From Halomonas getboli (GTDB taxonomy: Bacteria; Pseudomonadota; Gammaproteobacteria; Pseudomonadales; Halomonadaceae), in NCBI RefSeq assembly GCF_023094245.1, contig NZ_JALMEW010000003.1:186001-250000 (forward strand): 64,000 nt of DNA, in the 5' to 3' direction. Under the pieces are notes generated by a model, which was not told where the DNA came from, searched no databases, and worked only from the letters and a program-made list of their open reading frames with translations. A program made the position numbers and the translations under genes. Positions 31,803 through 43,474 of the stretch are shown piece after piece. Position 1 is the stretch's first letter, and each line of letters opens with the position of its first letter.

Positions 31803-32347
31803 ATGACCGACGACGCCCTGGCGCCCGCGCCGCTGCCCGCCCCCCGCATCGCCGACGAGAGCATCCAGCTGGTGGACGCCCGCAACCGGCCCTGCGGCAG
31901 CGCGTCCCGGGCCACCATGCGCCGCTATCGCTACTGGCATCGCGCCACCTACATCGTGGTGCGCAACGCCGCCGGCGAGCTGTGCGTGCAGCGCCGGACC
32001 CTGACCAAGGAGGTGTTCCCCGGCGGGCTGGACCTGGCCGCCGGCGGCGTGGTCGGCGCCGGCGAGCCGGTGCATCGGGCCGCCCGCCGCGAGCTGGCCG
32101 AGGAGCTGGGCATCGTCGGCCAGCCGTTGCGCCACGTGCTGGAGTTCGTCTACGACGCCGATGGCCATCACATCTTCGGCAGCGCTTACCTGGTCGACTA
32201 CGACGGCCCGCTCACGCTGCAGGCCGAGGAGGTCGCCGACGCCTTCTGGTGCCCGCCCGAGGAGGCGCTGGCGCTGGACGGCGTGACCCCGGACACCCGC
32301 CAGGCGGTGGAGGTCCTGTGGCAGCGCGGGTGGCTGGGGGCGGGCGC

Positions 32348-32351
<4 letters not shown>
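31803..32351 (+). CDS. NUDIX hydrolase, YfcD-like
   Basis: A 182-residue NUDIX protein. The NUDIX box is complete: G-x5-E-x7-REL-AEELGI (GVVGAGEPVHRAARREL, then AEELGI). The opening pattern VDARNRPCGSASRATMRRYRYWHRA resembles YfcD and isopentenyl-diphosphate-isomerase-like NUDIX proteins. The substrate is unknown. Its stop overlaps the GTG start of moxR (GTGA), the first of a chain of coupled genes. Confidence 0.85.
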
Positions 32352-33267
<916 letters not shown>

Positions 33268-33271
<4 letters not shown>

Positions 33272-34239
33272 GCGCCGGTGCCGGGATGAGCCGGCGGCGG
33301 CCCGGTGCGGCGCGTCGGTTCCGCGCCTGGCAGCGGAACTGGTGGCATCGCCTGGCCGCCCCGCTCGGCGCGCCGCTGCCCCAGCGGCGGCTGTTCCTGC
33401 TGCCGACCCGCTTCGGGCTGGGCTGGGCGGCGCTCGTCGTGCTGCTGATGCTGCTCGGCATCAACTACCAGAACAGTCTCATTCATGCGCTGGCCTTCTG
33501 GCTGTTCGCCCTGGGCGTGGCGGTGCTGCTGCGCGCCTGGCGCAACCTGCTCGGCGTTCGCCTGAGCCTGCGCCTGCCCGCCGAGGCCTTCGCCGGCGGC
33601 GAGGCGCGGCTCGGCGTGATTGCCCAGTCCCGCCGGCCGCGCACCGCGCTGCAGGTGCGCTGCGACGACGAGCGAGTCCGGATCGATGTGGAGAAAGGCC
33701 GCGGCGAGGGCGAGCTGCGCGTGCCGACCCCGTCGCGCGGGGTGTGGCGCGTGCCGACGCTGTGCCTCGAGAGCCGCTGGCCGCTGGGGCTGGTGCGCGC
33801 CCTGGCCTGGCAGGCCCATGAGCACGAGCTGGTGATCTGGCCGCAGCCGCTGGGCGAGGCCGAGACGCGCCGCGCCGACGGCGGCCCCGGCCGCGAGGAA
33901 GAGGACTTCGCCGGGCTGCGGCGGGCGGAGCCCGGCGACGGGCCGGCGCGGCTGGCCTGGAAGCAGTGGAGCCGCACCGGAACGCTGGCTGCCAAGGCCT
34001 TCGAGGCGCCGCCCCATGATGATGTCTGGCTCGACTACGCCGACGGCAGCGGCGACCCGGAACGCCGGCTTTCCTGGCTGTGCGCCCGGGTGCTGATCCA
34101 TCATCGCGAAGGCGAGCGCTTCGGCCTGCGCCTGCCCGACCGGGTCCTGGCGCCGGGGCAGGGCGCGGCCCATCGCCGCGCGGCGCTCGACGCCCTGGCC
34201 CGCTGCCGGCCTGCGGCGGACGGGGAGGGCGCGCCATGA
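33268..34239 (+). CDS. DUF58 domain protein of the MoxR cluster
   Basis: A 323-residue protein with two N-terminal membrane segments (FGLGWAALVVLLMLLGINYQ and HALAFWLFALGVAVLLRAW) and a soluble region with the DUF58-like pattern EEEDFAGLRRAEPGDGPARLAWKQWSRTG. It overlaps moxR and the following transglutaminase gene by 4 bp each (ATGA). The trio is a widespread unit of uncertain role in envelope protein maturation. Confidence 0.88.
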
Positions 34240-36383
34240 GCGGGGCGTCTTCCGCTGCCGCCGACGCCCCGGCGGTATTGGCCGACGGGCGCGGGCTGAG
34301 CGGTGCCATGCTGTGGCGGCTGTTCGTCGGCCAGTGCCTGGTGCTGGCGCTGCATCTGGCCTGGATGCCGGCCTGGTTCGCCGGCGTGGCGGTGGTGGTG
34401 GCCGCCTACCGCTATCGCCAGCTGCGCCGCGACGCCCCGCGGGCCGGGCTGCTGCTGCGCCTGGCCGCGGTGGGCGCACTGGTGGCGGCGCTCACGAGCG
34501 AGTACGGCAGCCTCGGCGAGATGCGCGCGCTGATCGGCCTGCTGCTGGGCGTCTATCTGCTCAAGCTGCTGGAGACCCACGACCGGCGCGACGCTCGGGT
34601 GGTGGTGGCGATCGGCCTGGTGGCCACCGGCGTGGCCTTCCTGCACGGGCAGGGGCTGCCGCTGGCGCTGGCGGCGGTGATCGCCCTGGCCTGGCAGCTG
34701 CAGTTGCTGGCGTGGCTGTCCGGCGCGCGCAGCCGGCGCCAGGCCTGGGCCGAGGCCGGCTGGCTGCTGGGCCTCTCGGCGCCGCTGATGGTGGCACTGT
34801 TTCTGGTCGTGCCGCGGCTGCCGCCGCTGTGGCACATGCCCGAGACCTCGCGGGCCGCCACCGGGCTCACCGATCGCGTCTCGCCCGGCGACATCGCCGA
34901 GCTGTCACGCAGCGACGCCCGGGCCTTCCGAGCCGAATTCCGCGGCGAGGCGCCGCCGCCCGGCGAGCGCTACTGGCGGGTCTACACGCTGTCGCACTTC
35001 GACGGCGTCGGCTGGAGCCGGGTCTCGCCGTCGCAGCTGGCCGCGACCCTGGAGCAACCGCTGTCGCGCTTCGTGCGCGAGGGCCGCGCCAGCGCCTGGG
35101 CAGCGCAGGGCGAGGCGCGCTACGACTACGAGCTGCTGCTGGAGCCGGACAGCCGCCCCTGGCGGCCGAGCCTGGGCACGCCGCTGCGCGCCGGCGAGCC
35201 CCAGCGCTTCCTGGCCGACGGCACCCTGGCCGGGCGCGAGGCCCTCTCGAGCCGCGCGCTGCTGGACCTCGAGAGTAGCGGCGCGGCGCCGGCCTTCGCC
35301 GATCCCGCCGGCACGCGCTGGTTCCGGCTGCTGCCGGCCGACACCAACCCGCGCACCCGCGAACTGGCGCGGCGGCTGTGGCGCCACAGCGACGGTGACC
35401 CGCGGCGCTATCTGCGGGCCGTGCTGGCGCGCTTCGGCGAGGCGCCGTATCGCTATACGCTGTCGCCGCCGCGGCTCACCGGCCAGCACCGGGTCGACGA
35501 CTTCCTGTTCGACAGCCGGGCCGGCTACTGCTCGCACTATGCCTCGGCCACCGCGGTGATGGCGCGCATGGCCGGCATCCCGGCGCGGCTGGTAGCGGGC
35601 TTCCTGGGCGGCGAGCGTCATCCCGACGGCCACTTCACGGTGCGCGACTACGACGCCCACGCCTGGGTGGAGGTGTGGCTGGACGGCGCCTGGCAGCGCC
35701 TCGACCCCACCGCCGCCATCGCCCCGGAGCGCATCGAGCGGGGTGCCTCGGCGGTGACGGAGGGGCGCGAGGCCTTCCTGGCCGATGCGCCGTTCTCGCC
35801 GCTGAACTATCGCGGTATCGGCTGGCTCAACGAGATGCGCCTCGAGTGGGAGCGGCTGGAATATCGCTGGCAGCGCGGGGTGGTCGACTATCGGGGCGCG
35901 GCCCGGGAGCGGCTGATGGCGCGGCTGACCGAGACGCTGGCGCAGATGGCCGCGGCCCTGGTCGCGCTCGGCCCCTGGCGGCTGCTGGGCCTCGCCGCGC
36001 TGGCGCTGACGGCTCTGGCGGGCGCCGCGCTGGGGTGGCGCGTCGGGCGGCAGTGGCGGCTTGGGCGACACGATGAGTTACGCCGCCTCGCGGCCTTTCA
36101 GGCCTGGCTCCGGCGGCGCGGCTATCCGCTGCGCCCGGGCGAATCGCCGGCGGCCCATCTGCGGCGCGTGGCACAGGACATGGACACCGCCGCCCCGGCG
36201 CTGGAGGCGGCCGCCGAGGCCCTGGAGCGGTGGCTCTATGCGCTGCTCGACGCGCCCGAACGACGCGAGGCCTCTCGCCGCCTTCACGCCGCGCTCAGGC
36301 GGGCGCGCCGGGACTGGCGTCGGGCCAAACGGCGTGTCATCGTGAAAGGACAGACTGCGAGCACGCGCCATGAGCATCCATGA
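34236..36383 (+). CDS. tgpA: Membrane transglutaminase TgpA-like (DUF3488 family)
   Basis: A 715-residue protein with about six N-terminal membrane segments (DUF3488), a periplasmic transglutaminase-like domain and one C-terminal membrane segment near residues 580-605, then a cytoplasmic DUF4129-like tail. The catalytic triad is visible: Cys in SRAGYCSHYASATAVMAR, His in RDYDAHAWVEVW, Asp in RLDPTAAIAPERI. TgpA of Pseudomonas aeruginosa is essential for viability there. It overlaps the DUF58 gene by 4 bp and the gpx gene by 14 bp. Confidence 0.92.
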   Translation: MSGASSAAADAPAVLADGRGLSGAMLWRLFVGQCLVLALHLAWMPAWFAGVAVVVAAYRYRQLRRDAPRAGLLLRLAAVGALVAALTSEYGSLGEMRALIGLLLGVYLLKLLETHDRRDARVVVAIGLVATGVAFLHGQGLPLALAAVIALAWQLQLLAWLSGARSRRQAWAEAGWLLGLSAPLMVALFLVVPRLPPLWHMPETSRAATGLTDRVSPGDIAELSRSDARAFRAEFRGEAPPPGERYWRVYTLSHFDGVGWSRVSPSQLAATLEQPLSRFVREGRASAWAAQGEARYDYELLLEPDSRPWRPSLGTPLRAGEPQRFLADGTLAGREALSSRALLDLESSGAAPAFADPAGTRWFRLLPADTNPRTRELARRLWRHSDGDPRRYLRAVLARFGEAPYRYTLSPPRLTGQHRVDDFLFDSRAGYCSHYASATAVMARMAGIPARLVAGFLGGERHPDGHFTVRDYDAHAWVEVWLDGAWQRLDPTAAIAPERIERGASAVTEGREAFLADAPFSPLNYRGIGWLNEMRLEWERLEYRWQRGVVDYRGAARERLMARLTETLAQMAAALVALGPWRLLGLAALALTALAGAALGWRVGRQWRLGRHDELRRLAAFQAWLRRRGYPLRPGESPAAHLRRVAQDMDTAAPALEAAAEALERWLYALLDAPERREASRRLHAALRRARRDWRRAKRRVIVKGQTASTRHEHP

Positions 36384-36855
36384 TCACGACTGCCACACCT
36401 CCCGTGGCGAGCCCTTCAACCTTCGCGCCCTGCGAGGCCAGGTGCTGCTGATCGTCAACGTGGCGAGCCAGTGCGGCTTCACGTCTCAGCTGCGCGACCT
36501 CGAGCGGCTCTATCGCCGCTACCGCGATCGCGGCTTCACCGTGCTGGCCTTCCCCTGCAACCAGTTCGCCCGCCAGTCGCCGGAGTCGGCCCAGGCCTTC
36601 TGCGCCTTCGGCGAACGCGAATACGGCGTGACCTTCCCGCTGATGGAAAAGGTCAAGGTCAACGGCGGCGACGCCCATCCGCTGTTCGTCGAGCTCAAGC
36701 GCGAGGCGCCGGGCGTGCTGGGCACGGGGATGATCAAGTGGAATTTCACCAAGTTCCTGGTCGGCCGCGACGGCCGGGTGATCCGCCGCTTCTCGCCGCG
36801 GGACGGCGAGGCGGCGTTGGTGACGGTGCTGGAACGGGCCCTCGACGAGTCCTGA
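36370..36855 (+). CDS. Glutathione peroxidase-family thiol peroxidase
   Basis: A 161-residue peroxidase. The catalytic cysteine is in NVASQCGFTSQL (Cys instead of selenocysteine), with Gln in FPCNQFARQSP and Trp in IKWNFTKFLV completing the active site. Such Cys-type enzymes reduce lipid or hydrogen peroxides, often with thioredoxin. The start overlaps the end of tgpA by 14 bp, so it is probably translated from the same message. It converges with the next gene. Confidence 0.93.
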   Translation: MSIHDHDCHTSRGEPFNLRALRGQVLLIVNVASQCGFTSQLRDLERLYRRYRDRGFTVLAFPCNQFARQSPESAQAFCAFGEREYGVTFPLMEKVKVNGGDAHPLFVELKREAPGVLGTGMIKWNFTKFLVGRDGRVIRRFSPRDGEAALVTVLERALDES

Positions 36856-36871
36856 GCCCCCCGTCACGTGC

Positions 36872-37264
36872 TCAGGAAGGCACGTCCTGGCCGCGGGCGA
36901 TCATCAGCCGCTCCGTCAGCTCGTTGAAGCGGTGGCGGGCCATCAGCGTGGTCAGCCCCGAGAACAGCGCCCAGGCCTTGCGGCGCCAGCCGCTCAGGCG
37001 CAGGTTGTGGGCCACCAGGCGCTTCATCAGCTGATAGTCGTCGAAGTGGCGCCACTCGCCGGCCACCGACATCTGCTGGCGGGCCAGCACCGGTGCCAGC
37101 TCCAGGCGGAATACCCATTCCAGCTCGCGCTGGCTCAGCGCGTGGCGCTCGATCTCCTCGATCATGCGCGCATAGTCGCGCTCCCGCGGTTCCCGATCCA
37201 GCCACAGCGGCGCCAGCGCCAGCCAGAGGTCGCCGCGCGTGTCGACGAGGGTCTGTGCGTCCAT
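36872..37264 (-). CDS. Conserved hypothetical protein, possibly DUF7079-like
   Basis: A 130-residue soluble protein. The segment ELEWVFRLELAPVLARQQ followed by MSVAGEWRHFDDYQLMKRL resembles small proteobacterial proteins of the DUF7079 type as I remember them, but I cannot confirm this. No membrane segment or metal motif is seen. The ATG at 37264 follows CAGGAGATCC. It is divergent from fabV and convergent with the peroxidase gene. Confidence 0.7.
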   Translation of the reverse strand: MDAQTLVDTRGDLWLALAPLWLDREPRERDYARMIEEIERHALSQRELEWVFRLELAPVLARQQMSVAGEWRHFDDYQLMKRLVAHNLRLSGWRRKAWALFSGLTTLMARHRFNELTERLMIARGQDVPS

Positions 37265-37327
37265 GGGATCTCCTGCAGGATGGGGGATGGCGAGCATCCT
37301 GCCCCAGCCGGCGGCCGCGCTCAAGGG

Positions 37328-37356
37328 CGGACAGCGCCGGGCGAGGCCGCTAGAAT
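37328..37356 (+). promoter_or_regulatory. Possible fabV promoter
   Basis: CGGACA (37328-37333) and TAGAAT (37351-37356) at 17-bp spacing, 72 bp before the fabV start codon. Confidence 0.45.
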
Positions 37357-37428
37357 GTCGCCACGAACGAATTTCCTTTCACCGGGGCGGCGGTTCGCCG
37401 CTCCGCTGCGAATGCCAAGAGGTCTAAC

Positions 37429-38637
37429 GTGATCATCAAGCCCAAGGTCCGCGGTTTCATCTGCACCACCACCCACCCCGTCGGCTGCGAGCAGAACGTG
37501 CTCGAGCAGATCGAGGCGACTCGCGCCCGCAACCTGGACAAGAGCGTCGGACCGAAGAAGGTGCTGGTGATCGGCGCTTCCAGCGGCTACGGCCTCTCCG
37601 CGCGCATCACCGCCGCCTTCGGCTACGGCGCCGACACCCTGGGCGTGTTCTTCGAGAAGCCGGGCACCGAGAAGAAGCCGGGCACCGCCGGCTGGTACAA
37701 CGCCGCGGCCTTCGACAAGTTCGCCAAGCAGGAAGGGCTGTACAGCAAGTCCATCAACGGCGACGCCTTCTCCCACGAGGCCCGCGAGAAGGCCATCGAG
37801 CTGATCAAGCAGGACATGGGCCAGGTCGATCTGGTGGTCTACTCGCTGGCCTCGCCGGTGCGCAAGCTGCCGGACAGCGGTGAAGTGAAGCGCTCCAGCC
37901 TCAAGCCGATCGGCGACACCTACCGTGCCACCGCCATCGACACCAACAAGGACGCCATCATCGAGGCCGAGGTGGAGCCGGCGACCCAGCAGGAGATCGA
38001 CGACACCATCGCGGTGATGGGCGGCGAGGACTGGGAGCTGTGGATCGACGCCCTGGACAAGGCCGGCGTGCTGGCGGAAGGCGCCAAGTCCGTGGCCTTC
38101 AGCTACATCGGCACCGAGATCACCTGGCCGATCTACTGGCACGGCGCCCTGGGCAAGGCCAAGGAAGACCTCGATCGCGCCGCCGGCGAGATCGACCAGC
38201 GCCTGGCCCAGCAGGGCGGCAGCGCCAACGTGGCGGTGCTGAAGTCCGTGGTCACCCAGGCCAGCGCGGCCATCCCGGTCATGCCGCTCTACATCGCCAT
38301 GGTCTACAAGGTGATGAAGGAGCAGGGCCTGCACGAGGGTACCATCGACCAGCTCAACCGTCTGTTCGGCGAGCGGCTGTACCTTGGTGAAGGTCAGGGC
38401 CGCGCCGAGACCGACGAGGCCGGCCGCCTGCGCCTCGACGACTGGGAGCTGCGCGACGACGTCCAGCAGGCCTGCAAGGACCTGTGGCCGCAGGTGACCA
38501 CCGACAACCTGTTCGACATCACCGACTACGCCGGCTACAAGCACGAGTTCCTGAAGCTGTTCGGCTTCGAGCGCGACGACGTCGACTACGACGCCGACGT
38601 GGCCACCGAGCGCGACTTCGATGTCGTGAGCCTGTAA
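37429..38637 (+). CDS. fabV: Enoyl-ACP reductase FabV
   Basis: A 402-residue NADH-dependent trans-2-enoyl-ACP/CoA reductase of the FabV type. The N-terminus [20 protein letters not shown], the nucleotide region [16 protein letters not shown] and the Y-x8-K active site [10 protein letters not shown] are diagnostic. It completes fatty acid elongation. FabV enzymes are intrinsically little affected by triclosan. The start is GTG at 37429, with AAGAGG upstream. It forms a single-gene unit ended by a hairpin at 38668-38693. Confidence 0.97.
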   Translation: MIIKPKVRGFICTTTHPVGCEQNVLEQIEATRARNLDKSVGPKKVLVIGASSGYGLSARITAAFGYGADTLGVFFEKPGTEKKPGTAGWYNAAAFDKFAKQEGLYSKSINGDAFSHEAREKAIELIKQDMGQVDLVVYSLASPVRKLPDSGEVKRSSLKPIGDTYRATAIDTNKDAIIEAEVEPATQQEIDDTIAVMGGEDWELWIDALDKAGVLAEGAKSVAFSYIGTEITWPIYWHGALGKAKEDLDRAAGEIDQRLAQQGGSANVAVLKSVVTQASAAIPVMPLYIAMVYKVMKEQGLHEGTIDQLNRLFGERLYLGEGQGRAETDEAGRLRLDDWELRDDVQQACKDLWPQVTTDNLFDITDYAGYKHEFLKLFGFERDDVDYDADVATERDFDVVSL

Positions 38638-38667
38638 CCCGGCGCGTCGTCGCCGAGGCCGCACCAG

Positions 38668-38693
38668 CGACGCCGGGCACATGCCCGGCGTCG
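38668..38693 (+). terminator. Hairpin after fabV
   Basis: An 11-bp perfect stem (38668-38678 with 38683-38693, loop ACAT) lies 31 bp beyond the fabV stop. The U-tract is poor. Confidence 0.6.
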
Positions 38694-38765
38694 TCGTGTC
38701 CGGACGCTGTTACGCTCGCCGCCTTCGGCCTAGAATGGGGCTTTTCCCGCCCGCGAGAGAGCCCC

Positions 38766-39743
38766 ATGCCCGACGTTCCACCCGTGACATCCGCCGTGCC
38801 GCTGTCCCGGCACGTGGGCGTGGTGGTGCTGCCCGGCTTCTCGCTGCTGGCCCAGGCCTGTGCCACCGAGCCGCTGGTGGTGGCCAACCGCCTGGCGGAG
38901 CGCAGCCTCTATCGGCTCTCCACCTATGCGATCGACGAGCGCCCGGTGGCCAGCGCCGCCGGCCAGGCGCTGGTGCCCGAGGCGTCGGCCGGCGAGCCGG
39001 ACCAGGGCCTCGACATGCTGCTGGTCTGCGCTCCCGGGCCGCTCTCCGGCAGCGTGCCCGAGGCGCTGCTCGAGTGGCTGCGTCGCCTGGCCGCCGCCCG
39101 GGTGGTGCTGGGCGGCATCGGCGGCGGCACCGAGGTGCTGGCCCGGGCCGGGGTGCTCGAAGGCTACCGGGCGACCCTGCCCTGGACGCGCTTCGAGGCC
39201 TTCGCCCGCGACTACCCGCGGGTGCGGCTCTCCCAGCAGCTGTTCGAGATCGACCGCGACCGCCTGACCTGCGGCGGCGGCACCGCGGCCATGGACATGA
39301 TGATGACGCTGATCGGCAGCCAGCACGGCGCCGAGCTGGCCGAGCGCATCTCCGAACACTTCGTGCTCGAGCGCATCCGCATGGGCGACGAGCCGCAGCA
39401 GGTGCCGCTGCGCACCCGGCTGGGCAACGCCCCGCAGAGCCTGATCGACGCCGTGGCGCTGATGGAGTCCAACATCGAGGAACCGCTGACCACTCACGAG
39501 CTGGCCGAGCACCTCGGCATCTCGCGGCGCCAGCTGGAGCGACTGTTCAAGAAGCACCTGCAGGCGGTGCCCAGTCGCTACTACCTCAACCTGCGCCTGC
39601 AGCAGGCTCGCAAGCAGCTGCGCGAGAGCGACCGCCCGGCCGGCGAGATCGCGCTGCAGACCGGCTTCTCCTCGGCGGCACACTTCTCCACCGCCTATCG
39701 CAACCACTTCGGCATCACGCCCCGGGAAGAGCGCCTGGGCTGA
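38766..39743 (+). CDS. GlxA-type (DJ-1/AraC) regulator, possibly ArgR-like
   Basis: A 325-residue regulator with an N-terminal DJ-1/PfpI-like domain (VGVVVLPGFSLLAQACATEPL) and a C-terminal AraC DNA-binding domain (LTTHELAEHLGISRRQLERLFKK and AGEIALQTGFSSAAHFSTAYR). The canonical amidotransferase Cys is absent (LGGIGGGTEVLA), as is usual in these regulators, where the domain senses a ligand. Similarity of the C-terminus to Pseudomonas ArgR and closeness to the arginine succinyltransferase operon suggest arginine-responsive control, but carnitine- or betaine-type regulators look similar. Confidence 0.85.
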   Translation: MPDVPPVTSAVPLSRHVGVVVLPGFSLLAQACATEPLVVANRLAERSLYRLSTYAIDERPVASAAGQALVPEASAGEPDQGLDMLLVCAPGPLSGSVPEALLEWLRRLAAARVVLGGIGGGTEVLARAGVLEGYRATLPWTRFEAFARDYPRVRLSQQLFEIDRDRLTCGGGTAAMDMMMTLIGSQHGAELAERISEHFVLERIRMGDEPQQVPLRTRLGNAPQSLIDAVALMESNIEEPLTTHELAEHLGISRRQLERLFKKHLQAVPSRYYLNLRLQQARKQLRESDRPAGEIALQTGFSSAAHFSTAYRNHFGITPREERLG

Positions 39744-39865
39744 GGGTTGCTCGGCGGCGGATCGATGATGGCCGGAAGTGTCCGCCCCGCGTCCGGTGGC
39801 GGCCGTTCGGGTCGCCTCTTCCGGCGCTATGGTGGTCTCTCCACATCGCATGAGAGACTCGACCC

Positions 39866-40423
39866 ATGACCACCGCCCTGCTGCTGATCGACGTCCAGGC
39901 TTCCTTCCCCGCCCGTGATTACTGGGACGAGACCCTGGCCGGCCCCTGGCGCGAGCGCCAGCGCGAACTGCTGGACCTCGCCGCCGAGGCCGGCATTCCG
40001 CTGGTGCGCATCTACCACGAAGCGCCGAACAGCGGCACGCCCTTCGATCCCGAGCATGGCCTGATCCGTCCGCTCGATGGCTTCGAGGATGCCGCCGCGG
40101 CGACCTTCCACAAGCGCGCCCACAACGCCTTCACCGACACCGGCCTCGAGGCCTGGCTGCGCGAGAGAGGCATCGCGCGGCTCGTGATCAGCGGCATCCG
40201 CACCGAGCAGTGCTGCGAGACCACCGCGCGGGTCGCGTCCGATTTGGGGTTCGCGGTGGACTTCGTCGGCGAGGCGACCCTGACCTTCCCCATGACCCGC
40301 CTCGGGCGTATCTGGAGCGCCGAGGAGATCCGCGCGCGCACCGAGCTGGTGCTGGAGGGGCGCTTCGCGCGCATCGCCGACGTGGCGACCCTGCGAGAGG
40401 AGTGGTGCGGTGCCGTCGCCTGA
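39866..40423 (+). CDS. Isochorismatase-family cysteine hydrolase
   Basis: A 185-residue hydrolase. The catalytic triad of the family is visible: Asp9 in LLLIDVQASF, Lys in FHKRAHNAF, and Cys in RTEQCCETTARVASDLGF. Members cleave amides or vinyl ethers such as nicotinamide, N-carbamoylsarcosine or isochorismate; the substrate cannot be told. The 3' end overlaps the following AraC gene by 14 bp, so they are co-expressed and functionally linked. Confidence 0.88.
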   Translation: MTTALLLIDVQASFPARDYWDETLAGPWRERQRELLDLAAEAGIPLVRIYHEAPNSGTPFDPEHGLIRPLDGFEDAAAATFHKRAHNAFTDTGLEAWLRERGIARLVISGIRTEQCCETTARVASDLGFAVDFVGEATLTFPMTRLGRIWSAEEIRARTELVLEGRFARIADVATLREEWCGAVA

Positions 40424-41384
40424 GGGCGCACGCCTGACGGTCGGGGTGCTGATGCTCCCCGGCCAGGTGCCGCTGGACCTGGTCGGGCCGCTGCAGGTGC
40501 TGCACGCCGCCCAGAAGCAGCAGGACGGCATCGCGATCCGCTATTTCGGGCCTCGGGCGACGCTGGACTGGCTGGGGCCGCTGACCCTCGGCGGCATCGA
40601 GCCGTTGCCGGAGGCGCTCGAACCGCTGGATATGCTGCTGGTGCCCGGACAGTACCGCTGCGGCATCGACCCCGACCTTCAGCCGGGCTGCGTCGAGTGG
40701 CTGCGCCGCCAGGCCGGGCAGGCCACGACCCTGATGGGCATCTGCTCGGGCTCGCTGCTGATGGCCGAGGCGGGGCTGCTGAACGGGCGGCGCTGCACCA
40801 CCCATCATACCCTGCTGGAGCGGCTCAGGACGCTGGCACCCGCGGCCCGGGTGCAGGGCGACTGCATCTTCATCGAGGACGGGCCCTGCCTGACCAGCGC
40901 CGGCATCTCCACCGGCATCGACACCATGCTGCACTGGCTGACCCGGCGGCTCGGGCATCGCCTGGCGCTGGCCGTGGCCCGAGAGATGGTGCTCTACCTG
41001 CGCCGCAGCGGCCACGAGCCCCAGCTGGCCGGCTGGCTCGCGGGACGCAATCACGTCGACGAGCGCATCCATCGCCTGCAGGATGCGCTCTGTGCCGGCC
41101 TCAAGGCGCGCTGGACTCTGGGGGAAATGGCGGACGCCGCGGCGCTGAGCGAACGCCAGCTGCGTCGCCGCTTCGTCGCCGTGGCGGGGATGTCGCCCGG
41201 CGATTACCTGACGCGGCTACGCCTTCAGCTGGCGCGACAGCTGATGGAGGAGACGCCCTGGACCCTGGCGCGTATCGCCGAGGAGGTCGGGCTGGGCGAC
41301 GACCGCCAGCTGCGCCGCGCCTGGAAGCGCCTCGAGGCGGGCTCGCCCCAGGCGTGGCGGCGACGGCTCGCGGCGTCGGGCTGA
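40410..41384 (+). CDS. DJ-1/AraC-family transcriptional regulator
   Basis: A 324-residue regulator similar in plan to the gene at 38766: an N-terminal DJ-1-like domain (GVLMLPGQVPLDLVGPLQVLH, with a retained Cys in MGICSGSLLMAEAG) and a C-terminal AraC domain (WTLGEMADAAALSERQLRRRF). The start is GTG at 40410, overlapping the hydrolase gene by 14 bp with GAGAGGAG upstream. It probably regulates the hydrolase or its substrate pathway. Confidence 0.85.
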   Translation: MPSPEGARLTVGVLMLPGQVPLDLVGPLQVLHAAQKQQDGIAIRYFGPRATLDWLGPLTLGGIEPLPEALEPLDMLLVPGQYRCGIDPDLQPGCVEWLRRQAGQATTLMGICSGSLLMAEAGLLNGRRCTTHHTLLERLRTLAPAARVQGDCIFIEDGPCLTSAGISTGIDTMLHWLTRRLGHRLALAVAREMVLYLRRSGHEPQLAGWLAGRNHVDERIHRLQDALCAGLKARWTLGEMADAAALSERQLRRRFVAVAGMSPGDYLTRLRLQLARQLMEETPWTLARIAEEVGLGDDRQLRRAWKRLEAGSPQAWRRRLAASG

Positions 41385-41398
41385 GCTCGGGAATATTG

Positions 41399-42019
41399 TC
41401 AGGCGCCCTTGCGCGCCAGCAGGGCGCGGAACAAGGAGCCCATCATCACCGGCCGGTCGGCCTCGATGACGAAGCCGGCGTCTTCCAGCAGCGGCCGCGC
41501 CTGGCGGGTGATATCGGTGGCGATGGCCGTGGTGAGAAGGTTCAGCGCCCGGCGGCCGAGCCCGGCCGGGCGCGCATCGGCCTGGAACTTGTCCATCACG
41601 CACAGCTGGCCGTCGTCGGCCATTACGCGATGGGCCTCGGCGAGGCCGCGAGCCGGGTCGGGCATCACCGCCAGGATCAGGTGCATCACCACCACGTCGA
41701 AGTGGCCGTCGGGGAAAGTGAGCGCCTCGGCATCCATCACCTCGGCCTCGACGTCGCGATGCAGCACCTCGGCGCGCCGCCCGAGGCGCCGCACCATGGC
41801 CGGACTGAGGTCGGTGGCGTGCAGCTCGATGTCCCGCGGCAGCCAGGGCAGGTCGAGGCCGGTGCCGGCGCCCACCAGCAGCACGCGCAGGCCGGGGCGC
41901 CAGTGCACCTGCTTGAGCGCCGCCTGCCGGGCGCGGCGGAAGGCGCGCTCGGCCACGGCGTCGTAGATCGGAGCGTAGGCGTCGTAGCGCAGCCGGTTCC
42001 AGCCGGTGGTGTTGAACAT
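41399..42019 (-). CDS. Class I SAM-dependent methyltransferase, PmtA-like
   Basis: A 206-residue methyltransferase with the SAM-binding motif VLLVGAGTGLDLPWLP, a second motif ELHATDLSPAMVRR and DGHFDVVVMHLILAVMPDP. The N-terminal WNRLRYDAYAPIYDAVA is typical of small phospholipid N-methyltransferases (PmtA) and UbiE-like enzymes; which of these is not certain. It is divergent from aruC and ends 14 bp from the AraC gene stop. Confidence 0.82.
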   Translation of the reverse strand: MFNTTGWNRLRYDAYAPIYDAVAERAFRRARQAALKQVHWRPGLRVLLVGAGTGLDLPWLPRDIELHATDLSPAMVRRLGRRAEVLHRDVEAEVMDAEALTFPDGHFDVVVMHLILAVMPDPARGLAEAHRVMADDGQLCVMDKFQADARPAGLGRRALNLLTTAIATDITRQARPLLEDAGFVIEADRPVMMGSLFRALLARKGA

Positions 42020-42148
42020 GCCGCGTTTCTCCTCGCAGTCGCCGTCTCGTTGACGCTTCCTACCTTAGCCGATCGTGCCGGTGCGGCGTTCCTGCCTTTT
42101 TCACAAATCGCCGTCCCATTGCTGAAAGACCCTCGGCAGGGGGCTCCC

Positions 42149-42154
42149 TATACT
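42149..42154 (+). promoter_or_regulatory. Probable -10 of the aru/ast operon
   Basis: TATACT 56 bp before the aruC ATG. There is no good -35 at 17 bp (AAGACC), which suggests activator dependence. A small palindrome CGAGT-TCG-ACTCG (42180-42192) lies between it and the start codon. Confidence 0.4.
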
Positions 42155-42161
42155 CGAATGA

Positions 42162-43424
<1,263 letters not shown>

Positions 43425-43474
43425 GCCGCGGCCACGCCATGGAAACGTCGGAATCATCCTCGGGAGGCCAAGCC

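Noticed and set aside
29937..32171. Minus-strand open frame of 744 codons spanning kynA and part of the aidB-like gene
   Set aside because: It is a different frame over two well-supported genes; the translation is Arg/Pro/Ala/Gly-rich without domain motifs.
36471..37034. Plus-strand open frame across the peroxidase and the gene at 36872
   Set aside because: Frame-shifted shadow of the glutathione peroxidase gene with no recognisable protein features.
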